From positions 1 through 28,325 of the forward strand of contig JBCCER010000044.1 in NCBI GenBank assembly GCA_039030175.1: 28,325 nt of DNA, given 5' to 3'. The position numbers and the translations under genes are program-made. This document shows positions 1 through 8,309 of this stretch, one piece after another. This DNA is from JANQGH01 sp039030175 (GTDB lineage: Bacteria; Pseudomonadota; Alphaproteobacteria; DSM-16000; Inquilinaceae). Under the pieces are notes generated by a model. That model saw nothing but the letters and a program-made list of their open reading frames with translations. It did no database searches and was not told where the DNA came from. Every line of letters starts with the position of its first letter. The stretch's first letter is position 1.

Positions 1-62
1 CTATGCTAGGGTAGTTTCGGGCAGGCTCTTAGCCGAGGATCCGCGACAACAGGGAGGCGGGC

Positions 63-2309
63 TTGAGCGATACCAGGGGCGGACCGAAATCCAAGCCGGC
101 CAAAGCGCCGCTGCATGACGCGAGCCAGATCGAGGCGGTCGTCGCCGGCCGTCATGCCGATCCGTTTGGCTTCCTGGGTCCTCATTCGCACGCCGATAGC
201 GTGATCATTAGGACATTCCAACCAGGCGCTGAGGCCGTCGACGTCGTTGACGGTAAGTCGGCCAAGCGGCTCGCAACGCTTGATCGGCTGAGCGACGAAG
301 GGTTTTTCGCCGGCGAGATTTCAAGCCGCAGTTTGCCTCTTGCCTATCGTCTGCATGTTCGGTGGCCGGGCGGTGAGGCGACCGTCGAAGACCCGTTCCG
401 GTTTCCGCCTGTCCTGGGCGACATCGATGCCCATCTTTGGGGCGAGGGGCGATATCTAGAGGCCTATGACCGTTTCGGTGCCCATCCGATGGCGATGGAG
501 GGGATCGACGGTGCGAGCTTTGCAGTCTGGGCGCCCAACGCGCAGCGTGTCTCCGTGGTTGGCGATTTCAATGGCTGGGACGGCCGCTTGCACCCGATGC
601 GCCTGCGCCACGGCATCGGCGTTTGGGAGGCGTTCATCCCAGGTGTTGGGCCGGGCGTCCGCTATAAGTACGAGATCGTTGGGCCGGACGGCAATTTAGC
701 GCCGCTGAAGGCCGACCCGTTCGGATTCGCCGCCGAACATCCACCAGCCACAGCCAGCGTAGTGGCCGCTCGCTTGGATCGTGCCTGGTCCGATGGCGAC
801 TGGATGCAAAAGCGCGGCGCCGCCAACGCGCTCGATGCTCCCATCTCGATCTACGAGGTTCATCTCGGTTCCTGGCGTCGCGGGCCTGACAACCGCTATC
901 TGACGTATGAAGAGTTTGCCCGCGATCTCGTCGACTACGCCAACTTCATGGGCTTCACCCATATCCAACTCATGCCGGTCAACGAATATCCGTTTGACGG
1001 CTCGTGGGGCTATCAGCCGGTGGGGCTTTATGCGCCGACCAGCCGGTTTGGCCCACCGGAAGCCTTTCAGGCCTTCGTCGAGGCGGCCCACCGCGCTGAC
1101 CTGGGTGTCCTAATCGATTGGGTCCCAGGCCATTTTCCGACCGATGCCCATGGCCTGGGCGGGTTCGATGGTACTCAGCTTTACGAGCATGCCGATACGC
1201 GCAAGGGCTTTCATCCCGATTGGAATACGCTGATCTATAACTACGGCCGGCGGGAGGTATCGAACTTCCTGGTCGGTAACGCGCTGTTCTGGCTCGACAA
1301 ATACCATATCGACGGTCTGCGCGTGGATGCCGTGGCGTCAATGCTCTATCTCGATTACAGCCGCAAGGAAGGTGAGTGGGTACCGAACAGCTTCGGCGGC
1401 CGCGAGAATCTGGAAGCCATCGACTTTCTGCGCGAAATGAATACCGAGGCATTTGGCAAGTTCGACGGGGTCACGACGATCGCAGAGGAATCGACGTCTT
1501 GGCCCGGCGTTTCGCGCCCTGTCTACACCGGTGGTCTCGGCTTCGGCTTCAAGTGGAATATGGGCTGGATGCACGACACGCTCGAATATATGAGCCACGA
1601 TCCCATCCACCGCCGTTATCACCACAACGAGATGACCTTCGGGCTGCTATACGCCTTTTCCGAAAATTTCGTGCTGCCGCTCAGCCATGACGAGGTCGTG
1701 CACGGCAAGGGTTCGCTCTTGTCCAAGATGCCGGGGGACGACTGGCAGAAATTCGCCAATTTGCGCGCCTATTTTGGCTTCATGTGGACCCATCCGGGCA
1801 AGAAGCTGCTGTTCATGGGGGGCGAGTTCGGCCAGTGGGCCGAGTGGAATCACAATTTCAGCCTCGACTGGCACTTGGTTGAACAAGACTACGGGGCCGA
1901 TTGGCGACCCCATGCGGGTCTGCAGATGCTGGTGCGCGATCTCAACCGGGTCTACCGCGATACACCGGCGCTACATCAGCTTGATTGCGATGCCGAAGGC
2001 TTCCAGTGGATCGAGGGCGGGGATGTGGATCAGTCGGTTTTCGCCTTTCAGCGTAGTGGTCGCGACGGCGCCAAGCCCGTGATCGCGATCTCGAACTTCA
2101 CGCCGGTGCCGCGCACCGACTATCGCGTCGGCGTACCTGTCGGCGGGCGCTGGACGGAAATGTTGAACACGGACGCCGTCCTTTATGGCGGCGGCGGGCT
2201 GGGCAATTTCGGCGGTGTCGAAGCAGACGAGGCTGGATGGCACGGCCAACCATATTCCCTGTCCCTTACCTTGCCGCCCTTGGCGACAGTCATCCTCGGC
2301 GCACCTTAA
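63..2309 (+). CDS. glgB: 1,4-alpha-glucan branching enzyme GlgB
   Basis: This enzyme cuts alpha-1,4 glucan chains and re-attaches the pieces through alpha-1,6 bonds to make glycogen branches in the cytoplasm. The 748-residue protein has the usual GlgB layout: an N-terminal beta-sandwich region (about 20-120), a CBM48 domain (about 140-240, with VVGDFNGWDG), then a GH13 barrel. The catalytic triad is visible as Asp422 in GLRVDAVASM, Glu475 in TIAEEST and Asp543 in LSHDEVVHG. The start is TTG, chosen because GGGAGG lies about 6 bases upstream and the length fits the family. It is the first of three collinear glucan genes; the frame of glgX runs back into its 3' end. The earlier genes of a typical glycogen operon (glgP, glgC, glgA) would lie left of the window, which is inference. 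Positions 1-62 contain no gene I can identify. Confidence 0.97.
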   Translation: MSDTRGGPKSKPAKAPLHDASQIEAVVAGRHADPFGFLGPHSHADSVIIRTFQPGAEAVDVVDGKSAKRLATLDRLSDEGFFAGEISSRSLPLAYRLHVRWPGGEATVEDPFRFPPVLGDIDAHLWGEGRYLEAYDRFGAHPMAMEGIDGASFAVWAPNAQRVSVVGDFNGWDGRLHPMRLRHGIGVWEAFIPGVGPGVRYKYEIVGPDGNLAPLKADPFGFAAEHPPATASVVAARLDRAWSDGDWMQKRGAANALDAPISIYEVHLGSWRRGPDNRYLTYEEFARDLVDYANFMGFTHIQLMPVNEYPFDGSWGYQPVGLYAPTSRFGPPEAFQAFVEAAHRADLGVLIDWVPGHFPTDAHGLGGFDGTQLYEHADTRKGFHPDWNTLIYNYGRREVSNFLVGNALFWLDKYHIDGLRVDAVASMLYLDYSRKEGEWVPNSFGGRENLEAIDFLREMNTEAFGKFDGVTTIAEESTSWPGVSRPVYTGGLGFGFKWNMGWMHDTLEYMSHDPIHRRYHHNEMTFGLLYAFSENFVLPLSHDEVVHGKGSLLSKMPGDDWQKFANLRAYFGFMWTHPGKKLLFMGGEFGQWAEWNHNFSLDWHLVEQDYGADWRPHAGLQMLVRDLNRVYRDTPALHQLDCDAEGFQWIEGGDVDQSVFAFQRSGRDGAKPVIAISNFTPVPRTDYRVGVPVGGRWTEMLNTDAVLYGGGGLGNFGGVEADEAGWHGQPYSLSLTLPPLATVILGAP

Positions 2310-2382
2310 CCGTCGGCGCTTGACCAGACGCCGTTCCGCCCGCCAAAAGGGGCGCCCCTTTTCAAACTCAGCCGCTAGTCCA

Positions 2383-4536
2383 TTGAATACCCCCACCGCC
2401 CCTTACGTCGTCACAGGACGGATTCGGCCTGGCCATCCCAATGTTCTGGGTTCGACCTTTGATGGGCGCGGCGTCAATTTTGCCTTGTTCTCCGCCCACG
2501 CCACCAAGGTCGAGCTATGCATATTCGACGAAAACGGCCAGCGCGAACGCGAGCGGATAGAACTTCCAGAGTACACGGACGAGGTTTGGCACGGCTATCT
2601 ACCGGGCGCGCATCCAGGTCTCGTCTACGGCTATCGCGTCCACGGGCCTTATGAGCCGCAAGAGGGCCACCGCTTCAACCCGTTCAAGCTGCTGTTGGAT
2701 CCTTATGCTCGCAGTCTGGCGGGCACCTTCCGATGGATCGATGGGCACCATGGCTATCGGCTAGGCTCATCGCGCGGTGACTTGTCATTCGACCGGCGGG
2801 ATAATGCGAGGTCAATGCTGAAAGGTAGGGTCGTCGACTCGGCGTTCAGCTGGGGGCGCGATCGCCGCCCGCGACGGTCCTTGGCCGATAGCATCATCTA
2901 TGAGGCGCACGTCAAGGGCCTGACCGCGACCCGCCCCGATATCCCCGAGGGACTGCGCGGTACATTCGCCGGCCTCGCTCAACCGGCGATGATCGACCAT
3001 CTGCTTGATCTCGGCGTCACGGCAATCGAGTTGCTGCCCATTCATGCCTTCATTGACGATCGGTTCTTGGTTGAGAAGGGGCTGCAGCAGTATTGGGGCT
3101 ACAACACCCTCTCGTTCTTCGCGCCTGAGCCGCGCTTCTTGTCAGGCTCCGGCATCGACGAGGTGAAGACGATCATCGCGCGCCTACATGAAGTGGGCAT
3201 CGAGGTGATCCTTGACGTGGTCTACAACCACACCTGCGAAGGCGATGAGCGTGGGCCCACATTGTCCTTTCGCGGCATCGACAATGCCTCCTATTACCGT
3301 TTGGTCCCCGACAACAAGCGTCACTGCATCAACCACACCGGTACCGGCAACGCGCTGAACACGGCCCACCCAAGGGTCCTCCAACTGGTCATGGACAGTC
3401 TGCGCTACTGGGTGGAAGAAATGCGGGTCGATGGTTTCCGCTTCGATCTAGCGACTACCTTGGGCCGGCGTGCCGAGGGCGAGCCGTGGCATGGCAGTTT
3501 CAGCCCCGATGCCGCCTTTTTCGCCGCCGTTCGCCAGGAACCAGCGTTCGCGCATATCAAGATGATTGCGGAGCCCTGGGATGTCGGCCCGGATGGTTAC
3601 CGGGTGGGGCAATACCCGCCCGGCTGGTCGGAGTGGAATGACCAATTCCGAGATACCACCCGTGCTTACTGGCGCGGCGATGAGGGGCAAGCGGCGGGCC
3701 TTGCCGCCCGGGTGGCCGGGTCGGCGGGCCTGTTTGAACATCGCGGCAGGCGGCCTTGGGCGTCGATCAATCTGGTGACGGCCCATGACGGTTTCACCCT
3801 GGCCGATCTCACGGCCTTCAATCAAAAGCACAACGAAGCCAATGGCGAGAACAACCAAGATGGCCACAACCATAACCTCTCGCACAATCATGGCGCCGAA
3901 GGTCCGACCGACGATGAGGCGGTCAACACTGCCCGCGCCCAAACCCGCAGGAATCTTCTCGCTACGCTGTTGATCAGCCAGGGCACGCCGATGATGTTGG
4001 CGGGCGATGAAATCGGCAACAGCCAGGGCGGCAACAACAACGCCTATTGTCAGGACAATCCCATCGGGTGGATCGATTGGGAAGCCGCCGACCGGGATCT
4101 GTCGACCTTTGCAAAACGCCTGATCGCCTTGCGCAGGGCTCATCCCGTGTTTCGCCGCCGGCGCTTTCTGCATGGGCAAGAGACATCGGGTCTTGGTGTC
4201 CCTGACATCCTATGGCTGACACCGGACGGCACCGAAAAGCAGCCCGACGAGTGGCAAGACCCGCATGCTAGAACCGTCGGCCTCCTTCTCGGTGGTGGAG
4301 CGGGAGAAGAGTTGGGTGACGATGGCAAACCGGTGGCGGACGCCGTTTTCTTGGTGCTGTTTAATGCCCATGATGACGTCGTTCCGTTCGCGATGCCGGT
4401 GCTGCCCACTAGCCAGCGCTGGTCGTGCGTTTTGGACACCGCGTTTCCCGAGCGGCAAGAGGGCGATATGGCGGTAGCCATGGGCGAGAGCTTCCATCTG
4501 CAGGGACAATCCCTCGCAATCTTTGCACTTCAATAA
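2383..4536 (+). CDS. glgX: Glycogen debranching enzyme GlgX
   Basis: GlgX hydrolyses the alpha-1,6 branch points of phosphorylase-trimmed glycogen. With the chosen start it has 717 residues, normal for the family. A CBM48 domain (about 15-150, with GVNFALFSAHA) precedes a GH13 isoamylase-type barrel. Key motifs are EAHVKGLT (about 174), VVYNHT, Asp355 in GFRFDLATTL, Glu397 in IAEPWDVGPDG and Asp469 in VTAHDGFTL; NNAYCQDNPIGWIDW follows, as is typical. The same frame is open back to an ATG at 2185 inside glgB, but the extra 66 residues look like translated glgB antiphase sequence. The TTG at 2383 places the N-terminus where family members begin. No clear Shine-Dalgarno precedes it, so the exact start is uncertain. 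It follows glgB by 73 bases and precedes malQ by 15, so it is probably cotranscribed. Confidence 0.95.
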   Translation: MNTPTAPYVVTGRIRPGHPNVLGSTFDGRGVNFALFSAHATKVELCIFDENGQRERERIELPEYTDEVWHGYLPGAHPGLVYGYRVHGPYEPQEGHRFNPFKLLLDPYARSLAGTFRWIDGHHGYRLGSSRGDLSFDRRDNARSMLKGRVVDSAFSWGRDRRPRRSLADSIIYEAHVKGLTATRPDIPEGLRGTFAGLAQPAMIDHLLDLGVTAIELLPIHAFIDDRFLVEKGLQQYWGYNTLSFFAPEPRFLSGSGIDEVKTIIARLHEVGIEVILDVVYNHTCEGDERGPTLSFRGIDNASYYRLVPDNKRHCINHTGTGNALNTAHPRVLQLVMDSLRYWVEEMRVDGFRFDLATTLGRRAEGEPWHGSFSPDAAFFAAVRQEPAFAHIKMIAEPWDVGPDGYRVGQYPPGWSEWNDQFRDTTRAYWRGDEGQAAGLAARVAGSAGLFEHRGRRPWASINLVTAHDGFTLADLTAFNQKHNEANGENNQDGHNHNLSHNHGAEGPTDDEAVNTARAQTRRNLLATLLISQGTPMMLAGDEIGNSQGGNNNAYCQDNPIGWIDWEAADRDLSTFAKRLIALRRAHPVFRRRRFLHGQETSGLGVPDILWLTPDGTEKQPDEWQDPHARTVGLLLGGGAGEELGDDGKPVADAVFLVLFNAHDDVVPFAMPVLPTSQRWSCVLDTAFPERQEGDMAVAMGESFHLQGQSLAIFALQ

Positions 4537-4551
4537 CGTGAAGCAGGACCG

Positions 4552-6738
4552 TTGACTGATCAGGGATCGCTGCTATTCGAACTTGCCGATGCGGCCGGCA
4601 TCGAGCCCGGGTACAGCGATATTTTCGGCACGCATAATCCCTTGTCCGAGGGCGCGGCCAAGGCGATTCTGGCGTCGTTGGGCTTGCCTGCCGAGGATGA
4701 AGGGCAGCAACGCGAAAGCCTTGCGGCGTTGCGAGAGAGGCCTTGGCGACAGGGCCTGGCACCCACCATCATTGTTCCAGCTGAAGACGAAACGGTATCG
4801 CTAGACCTGCATTTGCCGGCTGACGTATCGGTCGCAGACTGGCGTTTGGTCGAGGAGGGCGGCTCCCACCACTCCGGTCATATCGACCTATCCTCTTGCG
4901 CCCCCGATCAGGATTATCAGCTTGACGGACAGGAGATGGTACGACGTGCCTGTACGCTTCCGATCGATTTGCGGGAGGGATATCATCGCCTGGCTGTCAC
5001 TGTGGCAGGACGTCAGCTGAGCGCGCTTGTGGTTGTCGCACCGCGCCTATGTTGGCAGCCGGAGGATGCGGCGCCTGGGCGCAGGCTCTGGGGCGTTGCC
5101 TGCCAGCTCTACTCCCTGCGCGGAAAGAGATCCGGTGGTATCGGCACGTATCGTGATCTTGCCGACCTGGCGCGTGCGGCGGCCGATGCCGGCGCCGATA
5201 GCGTAGGGCTCAATCCGTTGCACGCGCTGAACCCAGCCGATCCGGACAGCCACAGCCCCTATTCGCCGGCCAGCAGAGATTTTCTGAACATCCTCTACAT
5301 CGACCCATTCGATGTGCCGGAGGTTACGGCAAACTCCGCCGCGATGGCTCTCCTGTCTAGTCGACGTCGCGATCAGTTGGCGTCTCAGGAACTCATCGAC
5401 TACCGGGCCGTAACCGACCTTCAACTCTCTGTTCTGCGCGCGGCATTTTCCAGTTGGCTGAACGCTGACGCCCAACGTCGAAAAGAGTTCGATGAGTTTC
5501 GCGAGCGGGCCAGCGATGCCTTGGAGGCATTTGGCCGCTTTATGGCACTTCAGGCCGTTCTTTCGGCTAACGACCTTTCGATGCTCGACTGTCGAAACTG
5601 GCCGGTGGAGGTCTCGCGCTCGGATTCGCCTGGTGTTGATGCCTTCGCCGCCGAACACGCCGATGAGGTTAGCTTTCAAATCTGGATGCAATGGCTGGCC
5701 GATCAGCAGCTCAATGCCGCTGCCAGCCAAGCAGAGGCGGCCGGTATGGCCGTCGGTCTCTATCGCGACCTTGCGGTCGGCGTCGGCCCGGCCAGTGCGG
5801 CAATCTGGGCCGCACCCGAGCGTTTCGTTAGGGGTATCGGCGTCGGTGCGCCACCGGATCTCCTGAACCGTCTCGGCCAAAACTGGGGCCTATCGCCATT
5901 CAATCCGCTTACCCTCGCAGACACGGGTTATGCCGCCTGGATCGAAGCGTTGCGCACCAACATGGCCCATGCCGGTGCGCTGAGGATCGATCACGCCATG
6001 GCATTGCTGCATGGTTACTGGGTGCCCGACGGGTTCACGGCGGACAAGGGCGCATACATCGCGTTTCCGTTCGACGATCTTTGCCGGATTCTCGCGCTGG
6101 AATCGCGGCGCAACCGGTGTCTTGTGATCGGTGAGGATCTTGGCACTGTGCCGCCGGGGTTCCGCGAAGCCATGGCCGCCTCCGGCGTTCTTTCTTACCG
6201 GGTGATGATGTTCGAACGGGTCGGCGAGGATCTGTTCGCCCGCGCGGAAACCTACCCGGAAGACGCTCTTGTCACCTTCGGCACCCATGATCTGCCGACC
6301 CTCGCCGGATTTTGGACCGGTGCCGATTTGGCGGTGCGCCGGCACTTCGAACTCTACCCGTCGGAAGAGGTCCGCGACGCCGACGCGGCCGACCGGATTG
6401 CGGACAGACGACGGCTGATCGATGCTTTGATCGATGCCGGCGTATGGCCCGCCGACCCACCAGCCGACAGCGAGCAACTACAGCTCTCCAACGCCCTGAT
6501 CGAAGCCATCCAACGCTATCTTGCAAAGACACCATCACGCTTGATGATGGTGCAGTTGGAGGACCTGTTGGGCCTGCCCGACATGATGAACTTGCCGGGC
6601 ACGGTGCACGAGCACCCGAATTGGCGACGACGGCTGCCGGTTGACATCGAGACGCTATTTTCGGCATCGGGGGTGAAATCGATCCTTGCTGCTATTGACC
6701 GGGACCGCCGCGATCCAATTGCGAATGATTATCAGTAA
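4552..6738 (+). CDS. malQ: 4-alpha-glucanotransferase MalQ (GH77)
   Basis: This is an amylomaltase, which transfers segments of alpha-1,4 glucan between maltodextrins and recycles the short chains left by glycogen debranching. The 728-residue length matches the longer proteobacterial MalQ type, with an extra N-terminal beta domain (about 1-165) before the GH77 barrel. The catalytic residues are visible: Asp480 in LRIDHAM, Glu528 in VIGEDLGTVP and Asp580 in FGTHDLPTLAGFW. The acceptor-side motifs GLNPLHAL (about 219) and SPYSPASRDFLN are also present. The start is TTG, 15 bases after glgX, with a weak purine stretch (GAAGCAGG) upstream. It closes the glucan gene run; the next gene begins after an AT-rich 84-base gap, so transcription is probably separate. 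Confidence 0.95.
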   Translation: MTDQGSLLFELADAAGIEPGYSDIFGTHNPLSEGAAKAILASLGLPAEDEGQQRESLAALRERPWRQGLAPTIIVPAEDETVSLDLHLPADVSVADWRLVEEGGSHHSGHIDLSSCAPDQDYQLDGQEMVRRACTLPIDLREGYHRLAVTVAGRQLSALVVVAPRLCWQPEDAAPGRRLWGVACQLYSLRGKRSGGIGTYRDLADLARAAADAGADSVGLNPLHALNPADPDSHSPYSPASRDFLNILYIDPFDVPEVTANSAAMALLSSRRRDQLASQELIDYRAVTDLQLSVLRAAFSSWLNADAQRRKEFDEFRERASDALEAFGRFMALQAVLSANDLSMLDCRNWPVEVSRSDSPGVDAFAAEHADEVSFQIWMQWLADQQLNAAASQAEAAGMAVGLYRDLAVGVGPASAAIWAAPERFVRGIGVGAPPDLLNRLGQNWGLSPFNPLTLADTGYAAWIEALRTNMAHAGALRIDHAMALLHGYWVPDGFTADKGAYIAFPFDDLCRILALESRRNRCLVIGEDLGTVPPGFREAMAASGVLSYRVMMFERVGEDLFARAETYPEDALVTFGTHDLPTLAGFWTGADLAVRRHFELYPSEEVRDADAADRIADRRRLIDALIDAGVWPADPPADSEQLQLSNALIEAIQRYLAKTPSRLMMVQLEDLLGLPDMMNLPGTVHEHPNWRRRLPVDIETLFSASGVKSILAAIDRDRRDPIANDYQ

Positions 6739-6822
6739 CGTATTGAAAATAAACGATAAAACCTATTCTCTTTTGTTCTATCCGCACTATATTGGTCGCA
6801 AATCAATGCCGGGAGAGGGGCC
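6739..6822 (+). promoter_or_regulatory. AT-rich promoter region upstream of bacterioferritin
   Basis: This gap is clearly richer in A and T than its surroundings. It contains TATATT at 6788-6793, a fair -10 candidate about 30 bases before the start codon, but no good -35 at 16-18 bases spacing. That would fit an activated or iron-controlled promoter. GGGAGAGGGG just before the ATG is the ribosome binding site. I looked for a Fur, Irr or RirA-type box and saw no convincing match. Confidence 0.35.
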
Positions 6823-7305
6823 ATGAAGGGCGACGCAGCTGTCATTAAAGAACTGAACGGAATCCTTAAAAACGAGCTTACCGCGATCAACCAATACTTC
6901 CTGCATGCCCGCATTCTGAAGAATTTCGGTCTGATGAGGTTGGCGGATAAGGTTTACGAGGAATCGGTCGGTGAGATGAAGCACGCCGATATGCTTATCG
7001 AGCGTATCCTAATGCTGGACGGTTTGCCGAACTTGCAGGATCTAGGCCGACTAAAGATCGGCGAAAATGTCCCGGAGATGTTCGAGGCTGATCTGGCGTC
7101 GGAAATGGGCAATCAGGCGGCCGTTAAGTCAGCCATCATCGTGTGCGAGGAGCATCGCGACTTCGTTAGCCGTGAGATCCTGACCAACATCCTCGACGAT
7201 ACCGAAGAACATATCGACTGGCTGGAAACCCAGCAGGGTCTGGTCAAGGATGTCGGCCTGCAAAATTATCTGCAAGAACAGATGTTTGGCGGCGACGAAG
7301 ACTAG
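6823..7305 (+). CDS. bfr: Bacterioferritin
   Basis: This is a haem-containing iron-storage protein that oxidises Fe(II) and stores it in a 24-subunit shell. Its 160 residues are the standard length, and it aligns without gaps to E. coli Bfr from the first residues (MKGDAAVI) to QNYLQEQM near the end. The haem ligand Met52 is present in GEMKHAD. The ferroxidase ligands Glu18, Glu51, His54, Glu94 and His130 are present. The sixth, normally Glu127, is Thr in ILDDTEEHIDW, with Glu at 128 and 129. The start is ATG with a strong GGGAGAGGGG upstream. It stands alone after malQ and is followed by a small membrane-protein ORF three bases later. The regulator is not visible in the sequence. Confidence 0.96.
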   Translation: MKGDAAVIKELNGILKNELTAINQYFLHARILKNFGLMRLADKVYEESVGEMKHADMLIERILMLDGLPNLQDLGRLKIGENVPEMFEADLASEMGNQAAVKSAIIVCEEHRDFVSREILTNILDDTEEHIDWLETQQGLVKDVGLQNYLQEQMFGGDED

Positions 7306-7308
7306 CGG

Positions 7309-7515
7309 GTGGCTCTCACTTCAGGGCGTCGATGGCCGGTGGTCGTCGGCCTCGCGGCGGGTGTGTTGGCCCTTGCCGCCAATGCACTGAGACGAGGCCT
7401 GCCGGACTTTTGGGCCGACTGGTTCTCCCTTGCTATCGCCACTGTTGCCGTAGGTCTGGCAGCTGGGATTGTCTTTGGGTGGTTGCGCAATCGGCGCCCT
7501 TTCAGAAGGGCTTAG
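7309..7515 (+). CDS. Small two-helix membrane protein, function unknown
   Basis: I do not recognise this 68-residue protein. It starts at GTG three bases after the bfr stop. It has two predicted membrane helices (about 11-28 and 41-58) joined by a short charged loop (RRGLPDFWADW), and a basic Arg-rich C-terminus, suggesting an inner-membrane protein with a cytoplasmic tail. Its tight spacing behind bfr suggests cotranscription and possibly translational coupling. No clear independent ribosome binding site is visible beyond the GGCGACGAAGAC region inside the end of bfr. The hydrophobic pattern is coherent, so I think it is real, but GC-rich DNA can give such ORFs by chance. Confidence 0.45.
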   Translation: MALTSGRRWPVVVGLAAGVLALAANALRRGLPDFWADWFSLAIATVAVGLAAGIVFGWLRNRRPFRRA

Positions 7516-7525
7516 CGGCGGGATC

Positions 7526-8137
7526 TTAGCTCTTGTTCAGCCGCTTCAACTGGTCTTGAAGGTCGTCCAGCTTCTTTTGAAGGGCGTCGATGTCGTCGTT
7601 TGAACCGCCGTCCGCAGCCGGACTATCTTCGGCCGATGCCTCCGAAGCGGATGCGGAAAACGGCGAAAACATCCGCATCGCCTGCTCGAACAGGGCCAAG
7701 TTCTGCTTGCCCATCTGTTCCAGCCCGGCAAAGGGTAGGACGCCGCCCATCGTTTCTTGAAAATACTGGCGGACGCGGTCCTGGTTTTCGGCCAGGGACT
7801 GCATCGTGTATTCCAAATAGTTCGGCACGATCATGTCCATGTTCGAGCCGTAGAGGCTGATCAATTGGCGCAAGAAACCGATGGGCAATAAGTTCTCGCC
7901 CTTGGCTTCTTCTTCGACGATGATCTGGGTCAGAACCGACCGGGTGATGTCTTCGCCCGTCTTGGCGTCGGCGACCTCGAACTCCTTGCCTTCCTTGACC
8001 ATTTGGCACAGCGTGTCGAGCGTGACATAGCTGCTGGTGGCGGTGTTATAGAGGCGCCGATTGGCGTATTTTTTGATCTTGATCGGGTCTGGGCGGTCCG
8101 CTTTTGCGTCCTGATCGCTGCCTGCTTTGCTGGCCAT
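7526..8137 (-). CDS. phaR: Polyhydroxyalkanoate synthesis repressor PhaR
   Basis: PhaR senses PHB, binding both DNA and the nascent granule, and represses phasin and PHA genes until polymer appears. The 203-residue protein has the PHB/PHA accumulation regulator DNA-binding domain at about 18-80, beginning KKYANRRLYNTATSSYVTL. The PHB_acc domain follows (about 85-150), then a low-complexity Ser/Ala/Asp linker. The C-terminal heptad-like helix (IDALQKKLDDLQDQLKRL) looks like a coiled coil. I chose the ATG at 8137 because the family begins a few residues before KKYANRRLYN; the frame stays open to 8245 without similarity. It is divergent from the PHA synthase genes, so the 172-base gap is the likely place for auto- and cross-regulation. 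Confidence 0.93.
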   Translation of the reverse strand: MASKAGSDQDAKADRPDPIKIKKYANRRLYNTATSSYVTLDTLCQMVKEGKEFEVADAKTGEDITRSVLTQIIVEEEAKGENLLPIGFLRQLISLYGSNMDMIVPNYLEYTMQSLAENQDRVRQYFQETMGGVLPFAGLEQMGKQNLALFEQAMRMFSPFSASASEASAEDSPAADGGSNDDIDALQKKLDDLQDQLKRLNKS

Positions 8138-8309
8138 TCCCGGTACCTTAAACCCTTGGGTTGCGGCACAATACCGCACGAGTCCTGCGCAATAGTGGTA
8201 CAAGAGGCATTGATGCATGGCAAGACCGACTGTGCGCCGCAACATGGCGGTCCGGTATGCCGGTTGCGATATCTGACATTTGATTGCCGTGCGACGCTAT
8301 ATTGGAGAC
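8138..8309. promoter_or_regulatory. Divergent regulatory region between phaR and the PHA synthase genes
   Basis: This gap must carry promoters for phaR (minus) and the synthase genes (plus). Two dyads stand out. One is TGCGG-N7-CCGCA at 8162-8178. The other is TGC-GCC-GCA at 8233-8241, which resembles the CTGC-N3-GCAG type of site described for Paracoccus PhaR but is only a partial match. TATATT at 8298-8303 is a -10 candidate only about 7 bases before the ATG at 8310, so a start near that ATG would leave almost no leader. All of this is pattern reading and is unproven. Confidence 0.35.

Noticed and set aside
979..1452. Long open frame antisense to glgB
   Set aside because: Arg/Pro-rich shadow of a well-supported gene; many such frames occur opposite GC-rich genes throughout the window.
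2185..2382. Upstream ATG start for glgX inside glgB
   Set aside because: The 66 added residues are Arg/Pro/Ser-rich translated glgB antiphase sequence, and GlgX proteins normally begin near residue 1 of the TTG start.
3448..4179. 243-codon frame antisense to glgX
   Set aside because: Long but a codon-bias shadow; glgX is certain and the antisense product resembles no family.
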